Source: Aralia elata (taxonomy: Eukaryota; Streptophyta; Magnoliopsida; Apiales; Araliaceae). From it: a stretch of DNA of 64,000 nucleotides. The translations under genes were made by a program, and so were the position numbers. Numbering within the stretch: the stretch's first letter is position 1; the number at the start of each line of letters is the position of its first letter. Below the pieces are notes generated by a model that was not told the origin of the DNA, ran no database searches, and saw only the letters and a program-made list of their open reading frames with translations. The DNA is taken from contig CM068384.1 of the NCBI GenBank assembly GCA_034770075.1, positions 94,018,720-94,082,719 of the forward strand, in the 5' to 3' direction. This document shows positions 57,741 to 64,000 of the stretch, piece after piece.

Positions 57741-59370
57741 TGTAATTCATTCTATGTTGTCGTAATTGAGTTTTCAGTAACTCGAATCTGTGGGAACATG
57801 TTAAACAAGAGTAAGTTGGGTTTTGTCGGTATATGTTCACCATGCTTTGTTTTGAAGGCAAAAAAAATTATTATTAGTTCATACAGTAATCTGTAAATTG
57901 GTGATGGTTTATAGTGGTGTTTTGAAAAACGAAAACAATGCAATTGGTATGAATCGATTTGGTTGATTATCGAATTTGCAGTGATTGATTTCGCTAAAGC
58001 ATGTCAAAATGGTTAAAAAGAGTATGAAGTTTGGTTTTAAGTTTTTAAATTGGTTGCTTGTGTGATTTGTGTTATTAGAATCATGTTATATATGCTTGGT
58101 TTTGATTCTATAAAGTTTAAAACATTTAGGTTTGATTAATTTATCATGTGGGTGATGAAGTTGGTTGTTTTTGGCCTTGGAACTGTGGTGCTCACGAACT
58201 GTAGAATCTGGTTCTGAGTCTCAGCGCAGCTGCACTGGTTCCAAGGGTATGAACAACGCAACTCCACCCTCAAAAGCAGTTGTGCCGGTTTCCAGTGTTA
58301 ATACAGCGCAGCTGCGCTGCTGTGCAGTCTGACTAGTAATGAGTATTTAAGTATAGGATCTTTGGTATATTGTAATAATCTCATTAAATGATTATAGTAA
58401 GTGTAATGCATATTATAGGACTTGAAAATAGATTGTAATCACATAGATGGCGAGAATAAGTTATAAATTAGTAAGTAATGAAAGATGTTAACTTGTTATT
58501 CGCGTGAGTTGGAATGCTAAAGCCTATGTGATATATATATATATATATATATAATAATGTAGGAGCTCGAAAAGCGAAAAATATAATTATGTAGCAAGCG
58601 CACGAGGCAAGTTTCTTAACCCTACTTTTAAATTGAGCAAGTTCCTAACCCTAATCACTCTATATTCGTTGAATGCAAGTTCTAAACTCAACTTCTATAT
58701 TGTATAAGTTCTCAAAACTTGCTTCTTTGTTTCAAATGAAGTTTTCCTAGATTGTTCAAAGTTGATAACCTCTAAACAAGTTCTTAATACTTTTGAAGAC
58801 ACTATCTCGATATGAAATGTTCATTCAGTTATGATTCACTGTTGTTCTACAATCTTATATTGTTGTATTAAACTCGTTAATGACTAGCGAACCCTTTTCG
58901 ATTCGACTAGTCCATAGTTGATGAACGTTCTAAAGACTTAGAAATTTCTTCGAAGTTAATCCAAACCAAACTTTCTTTGGTGCAGACTTTAATGTCAATG
59001 CTGAGGTAAACAACCCTGTTATGGGGGATTATATTACGCAGTAACATTAAAATATTTGTGCACAATACATTGTACAAAGGGCTGATCCCCCAGAGTACGA
59101 GATGGCAGTCCTATAGTTAAAGGTTACAGTAGAGATACTAGTTAACCTAAGGATATAGTTCATGGTCTTGTGACCGTCAGATGTACTTGTTTTCCATACT
59201 TAAATTAAAAGCCAAGTTTTCTTTTGAGCTTTCAGTTCTTTATATTATTGGTGATTGAGTTCCGAGAATATTGTCCTTTCAGTTGAAATCTAGTTCATTG
59301 GATTATTCAAACACTATTGTTGTTGTTGTTATACTTATGAGCAATTGTTTTCTCGCCCTTGCATAAACAT
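57741..59370 (+). mobile_element. Tekay-type LTR fragment, likely 3' LTR of plus element
   Basis: It matches 32150-32291, 43801-45146 and 47062-47215 with those insertions absent. Its left end is cut by the minus element at 57740, its right end by the LTR at 59371. It contains the decayed GC cluster 58222-58322, an (AT)n run at about 58531-58552 and GCAAGTT repeats at 58600-58790. It serves as an unoccupied reference for three insertions. Confidence 0.78.
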
Positions 59371-60289
59371 TGTGACCCCCAAATTCAGGTACCAATACCT
59401 CGAATCTGGTGCTCACGCTAAAATACATCCATACACATTTAAACAACATAAATCAACTAATGCGGAATAAATAAACATATGTTGTTCATTACAAAAGGTT
59501 TACTACGGTCCCAAGGTCTATAACCTTAAAGAAATACATCGCAGAATACAATAATAATACAAAACGATCCCACGAATTACATAGCGGGATAGTACATATA
59601 ACTATTCCTTAAGCTTTCCCTTGCCTTTATCCGCTTTGGAACTCCCCGGCTTAACTGCAATAGGTTCATGATATAGCAAGAGTGAGCAACTACTTTGCTC
59701 AGCAAGTTTAAAATGAATAAGGCAGATATATTATGAATGAATGAGAACAATAATCACATAGTTCAACAATTTAAGAACATTGATGAAATAGCTGACAATA
59801 TAATCAAAGTTCAAATGAAATAATGAATATTGATTATTTACTACTGAGTGGTCCAAAAGACCATGAACTATTTGGCCAAAGGATCAGTCATTCAACTAAC
59901 CCTTTTAAACGCCTGGCCCTCAGTAGTACTTGAGGGGATCAGCCTCTCGTACCATATGTATATGCATAACATTTAGCTCTGACTGCATCAAATAACCGAC
60001 ACATTAAAATCCCCTACATAAGGGTTGTTCTCTCTCAGTCCAAGAATCCGCACCAACAATCGGTTTGGATAGCTTTTAAAATAATAACCTGTACGTGTCT
60101 AGCCGAAACAGGTGGCGTAGACTATTCCCTTAAATAGTTCATGAATGAAGAACTTAAACGTTTTACAGTCCAACAACATATAATGAATTCAAATGCACAA
60201 GGTGCGAATATCAATAATTATCTTTGATGTGAAGTAATTAACAATAATTAAACCACTAACCATAATTGAAAAATGATAACTCGAGTTGA

Positions 60290-60740
60290 GTTAGAAAACT
60301 TGCAACAATGCATAATACTTGCTCAAATATAAATTGAGTTAAGTTAAGAAACTTGCAATAATATAGAATGATTGCTCAATTAATAAACAACTCGCACAAT
60401 AACAAAAGTTGTACGGTTGAGGAAACTGGCTCAATAAATAAATTGAGTTAGGATAGGAAACTTGCATAATACACCACATCCTGCTCGAATGTAAATTGAG
60501 TAGGGTTAAAGGAAACTTGCAACAATATATAATACTTGCTCAAATATAAATTGAGATAAGTTAAGAAACTTGCAATTCATAAGAATAAACTCGCACAATA
60601 ATAAAAGTTTTACGGTTGAGAAAACCTGCCCAATATTAAATTGAGCTAGGGTAAGGAAACTTGCATAACATATACCTGTTTGCACGAAATAAAAATAGTG
60701 CATAAGGTTTAGAAACTTGCCAAACACAAGGGTTACACAA
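60290..60740. repeat. Degenerate minisatellite GAAACTTGCA...AAATTGAG
   Basis: About eight imperfect units of 45-60 bp share ATTGAGTTAGG...AGGAAACTTGCA; reverse complement TGCAAGTTTCCTAACC...CTCAAT. The same unit recurs at lower copy number in the plus LTRs (2090-2230, 31710-31870, 44500-44690, 58600-58790). Confidence 0.7.
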
Positions 60741-61080
60741 GCGTTAGGAAACTTGCCTGAACCGCTGCTACAATAATACAACACACGCTCCTTAATATCC
60801 TACACAATTAAGTACATATTTACATAACAATTAGTCACATTCCGAATAATGGTTCAAAACGGACGCTGCATCATTAAAACATATTGATTGCCCTACGACT
60901 ACCCAGTCGGGGGTCTCGCTCCCCGGCAAGCGAGCGTAAAGCTTTAACCAGATATGAATAAAAAACCTGTCTAATCATTTAGTACAAAGAAAAATATAAG
61001 TGTTGGACCCGCTAAAAGGAACTCATTAGGTTCGACCTGACCCGATCCGGTCTGATCGACCCGACCCAGGCTGGACACGG

Positions 61081-61285
61081 CACTGGCGCTGCAGCGCCAA
61101 GCCTTAGTGCTGGACCAAGCTGCGGCGTGAGTCCCATGTCTTCTCCATGGCAGGGCTTCACGCTAAGGCGTGAGCCTTAGAGCTTGGGCCTCACGCTGCG
61201 GCGTGAGTCCCAGTATTTTACCAACTTGCCCCTCGCTGCAGCGTGAGCTGCAGGGCTTATGAGTGGCACTGCGGCGCCATTCTGC
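61081..61285. repeat. GC-rich motif cluster
   Basis: It starts with GGCGCTGCAGCGCC (dyad), then four or more units of GCTGCGGCGTGAG, ending with GCGGCGCC at about 61271. Confidence 0.72.
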
Positions 61286-62821
61286 AGTAGCCGGATTCTG
61301 GGTTTGTTCCAGTTTGCGACTCTGACCTCCGGCCACTCCAACCTCCATAACTCCTTCAATACACAAGCAAATTGGTCCATTCCAGACTCTATGGACTCTT
61401 AACTTATGGGGCTACATCATATCAAAAATTTAGAATTACCCATAAACATTAACATGGCCAAATCTTAAGCCAAAGTGCAAAGTTCATACTCTGCCGTTCG
61501 AGTATCCCTACGAACTCGTTTTAACTCCTTTTTACTCCATTCCAACTGGGTTAGCTTCGTAACCCATGGAACTATAATACCATAACAACAAACAAAATTA
61601 ACAAATACGAAATCATAGCTTTATAGTCCTCTAAAAAGTCCTAATGTCCAAGTTCATGTCCAAGGTCCATTGTTCTTGCTCCATTAAGCCAAGGTAAGGA
61701 TTTCTTGCGTTTTTGTTCCACGTTAAAGGTATTAATAGCTTACATAACCTCTTAACAACATTTACAAACAATCAAAACAAACAAAAACACCAAGAATCGC
61801 TATAAATCCGACCCACAAGCTTAAGAGCTCAAAACTAGGAAAAACTTGAAAATCTTTACAAGAAATCGAATGGAAAGGATTTGGTTGGTGTTTACCTCTG
61901 TAAATCCTTCCTATATGATTAAGAAGCTTGGCTAGGATTGATTTTAAGGGTTCTCCTTGCTTGGATTCTCTCCTTCTTCCACCCGTGCATTCTTCTTCTT
62001 CCTCCTTCCTTTTTCCGGCGACCTTCTTCTCTTTTTCTGGCGACTTCCGGCGACTTCTTCTTCCTTTCTTTTCTGCAGATCTCTCTCTCTATCTGCTAAA
62101 CTTAGCCAAGGAATGGAATGGGAGGGAATGAATTATTTGGGAGAAGTGGAGGAGTGAATTATGGAGAAGCGGGAGAAATGGGTTAGTAGCTCAAGCAGGC
62201 CAAATTTTCTAAGCTTGTCGGCAAACTCCCTCATCTCTCAATTCTAATTGGTCTAAAATAGGGGGTTGGTTCCCTCTTGGAGTAACAAGCGAAAATAAAT
62301 ACCCAAATACACAAAAATATATCCGAAAACTCCCACTTTTGTACCAAAACTGGTAAATAACTCTACCCAAAATTAAAATGGGTACTCCCACAAATTATTG
62401 GGATGCATAAAAATAATTAGTATGGGATTTGTCCAAACGTTTGGAACACCCGTATAACACATTTCGGATACAGATAAAATCACGTATCAGCTCAAACAAA
62501 ATTTTCGACACTTGAAAAAATTATTCGTACGCATACACGTATTTATGAAATTAGTCAACATCGATAAAGACACAAAAATATCTGGCATGAATAATGCCTC
62601 GGGAAACGTGCCCCGTGAATAGTGATTTAGCGACGCTACGCGAAATCAATTATTCACTTATACAAAACTATAACACGTAAAATTTCATGCATTCACTTAA
62701 TCCAGGTTATCACACAACCTTTAAACATGCAACACAAAAATAATATTAATGAAATATAATATATTCATTAATATTTAAAAATTCGAATTACAAGGCAATT
62801 TCAGAATTCTCGGTCGTTACA

Positions 62822-62838
62822 TCCTCCCCCCCTTATAA
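62822..62838 (-). other. Polypurine tract of partial Tekay element
   Basis: The minus strand reads TTATAAGGGGGGGAGGA directly before the LTR start TGTAACGACC. Confidence 0.83.
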
Positions 62839-62855
62839 GAATTCTGTCCCCAGAA

Positions 62856-64000
62856 TTACAGTCTAGGTACAGAAAACTTAACATGAGTTGACTCAAAAAG
62901 ATGCGGATAATTCTTCCTCATATCCTCTTTTAGCCCCCACGTAGCTTCTTCAGCTGCGTGGTTCCTCCAAAGTACTTTGACCGAATGGATGACCTTGTTT
63001 CTTAACGTCTGCTCCTTCCTATCTAATATCTGGATAGGAATCTCTTTATACGACAAGTCTTTCTCAACTTGAATTGGTTCATAGGATATCACATGCTTGT
63101 AGTCGGGTTTATATGGCCGCAACACAGAAACGTGAAACACATTATGAATATGCTCAAGTTCAGGAGGTAGAGCTACCTCGTACGCCACTTCACCTACCCT
63201 CCTTAAAACTTCGAAAGGTCCTATGAACCTGGGACTCAATTTCCCCTTCTTTCCAAATCTGATCTTCCCCTTCCAGGGAAATACCTTCAAAAATACAAAA
63301 CTGCCAACTTCAAAGTCTCGCTTCTGACGATGCAAATCGGCATATTTCTTCTGTCGGTCCTGAGCCGCTACTAATTGAGCTCTTATCACTTTGACAACAT
63401 CCACGGTCTGCTGCACTAATTCAGGTCCCAACAGTCTCCATTCACCGACTTCGTCCCAATACAGAGGTGTTCGGCACTTCCTTCCGTATAATGCTTCATA
63501 TGGCGGCATGCCAATACTCGCATGATAACTGTTATTATATGCAAACTCCACCAATGGTAGGTGATCATCCCAGCTGCCTTTAAAATCCATCACACATGCC
63601 CTAAGCATGTCCTCCAGCGTCTGAATCGTTCGTTCACTTTGCCCATTCGTTTGAGGATGATACGTTGTACTCAACCTCAACTAGGTTCCCAATCTTTCTT
63701 GTAAGCTCTTCCAGAAATTCGACGTGAAGCGCGGATCTCTGTCAGATACAATAGATACCGGTACTCCATGTCGTGACACAATCTCTTTCACATATAACTT
63801 TGCTAGCTACTCCAGATTGTACCTTATCTTGATCGGTAGAAAATGTGTAGATTTAGTTAAACGATCCACGATCACCCAGATCGCATCGTAACCCTTCTGA
63901 GTTGGTGGAAGCCCCGTCACAAAATCCATCGTGATATGCTCCCACTTCTAGTACGAAATCTCCAACGGTTGCAGCAGTCCACCTGGTTTCTGATGTTCTG
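62856..64000 (-). pseudogene. Integrase and chromodomain end of pol, Tekay type
   Basis: Minus frame from the window edge: integrase core with TTYHPQTNGQSERTIQTLED (about 63620-63680), SYHASIGMPPYEALYGRKCR, KLSPRFIGPFEVLRRVGEVA, ELEHIHNVFHVSVLRPYKPD, then the chromodomain VLWRNHAAEEATWGLKEDM ending NYPHLFESTHVKFSVPRL. From 63680 to the stop at 62856 the frame is clean (274 codons). Upstream, TAG codons at 63681-63683, 63807-63809 and near 63949 interrupt it. Relatives have Gln, Gln and Trp there. The chromodomain is thought to steer integration to marked chromatin. This is the best-preserved chromodomain end in the window. Confidence 0.87.

Larger units (their letters stand above)
59371..62821 (-). 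repeat. 3' LTR of partial Tekay element
   Basis: It runs TGTGACCCCCAAATTC...TCGGTCGTTACA, 3451 bp. It contains an array of AAACTTGC-type repeats (60290-60740) and GC-rich units (61081-61285). Frames at 60506-60784, 61163-61380 and 61928-62157 lie in these repeats or in pyrimidine-rich sequence and are not genes. Confidence 0.88.
59371..64000 (-). mobile_element. Tekay-type chromovirus (minus), partial at window end
   Basis: The 3' LTR (59371-62821), polypurine tract and the integrase-chromodomain end of pol are on the minus strand; the rest lies beyond 64000. It is inserted in the LTR fragment 57741-59370, with left flank AACAT (59366-59370); the matching duplication should lie outside the window. 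Confidence 0.88.

Noticed and set aside
60290..60740. Regularly spaced repeats as a CRISPR array
   Set aside because: The units are imperfect, spacers are themselves repeated and the context is a plant LTR.
61928..62157. Serine/phenylalanine-rich ORFs as a secreted small protein
   Set aside because: They come from a CT-rich LTR stretch, occur in two frames at once and are not kept in related LTRs.
1..64000. tRNA, rRNA, organelle DNA insertions or an intact host gene
   Set aside because: Only tRNA-complementary primer sites were seen; no cloverleaf, rRNA or organelle gene stretch was recognised, though a scan with dedicated software was not possible.

Overview
This 64 kb window is plant nuclear heterochromatin, most likely from a eudicot. 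It is almost wholly nested LTR retrotransposons. The basis is Ty3/gypsy gag-pol reading frames of plant chromovirus type, LTRs that end TG...CA, tRNA-Met and tRNA-Asp primer binding sites, a poly(A) retroposon, a MITE, and no bacterial operons or RNA genes. The species cannot be told from the sequence. The only non-transposon protein relic I recognise is a plant DUF7745-type gene on the minus strand, broken by two retrotransposon insertions.

Layout, left to right. (1) 1-1370: LTR of an unassigned element running off the left edge, inserted in a 5'-truncated Tekay-type LTR (1371-3171). (2) 3172-18939: DUF7745 relic split at 3883/17591 by a CRM-like chromovirus on the plus strand (3884-17590). 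That element is itself split in gag by a second, antiparallel copy of the same family (5678-12654, target duplication AATTG). (3) 18940-25601: a Tat/Athila-like element with a tRNA-Asp primer site but no coding capacity. It is inserted in the 5' half of the DUF7745 relic and carries a Tekay-type solo LTR (21407-24869, duplication TTTTT). (4) 25602-29995: minus-strand Tekay-type LTR holding a poly(A) retroposon (26415-28102) and a 449 bp MITE (28125-28573). (5) 29996-31925: partial plus-strand Tekay-type LTR fused to a second one (31926-32291, resumed at 43801-45146 and 47062-47555). Inside that second LTR sit a complete but defective Tekay-type element (32292-43800, minus) and a Tat-like solo LTR (45147-47061, duplication AAACC). 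(6) 47556-49228: leader, extra ORF and gag of the plus-strand Tekay element. This is fused at about 49230 to an antiparallel Tekay element missing its 3' end (49229-57740). (7) 57741-59370: LTR fragment matching the LTR of (5), probably the other end of the same plus element. (8) 59371-64000: 3' LTR and integrase end of another minus-strand Tekay element that leaves the window.

None of the coding regions is intact: every gag-pol has stops, frameshifts or deletions, many of them CAG to TAG. Two observations stand out. Two diverged Tekay-type elements in opposite orientation each carry an extra coiled-coil ORF between primer site and gag, with a shared alanine/tryptophan motif. And LTRs of unrelated lineages (Tekay-type, CRM-like, Tat-like and an unassigned family) each hold a small cluster of GC-rich, often palindromic motifs in otherwise AT-rich sequence. 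The motif differs between families and even between close relatives. LTR pairing and nesting were worked out by eye from shared sequence, not by alignment software.
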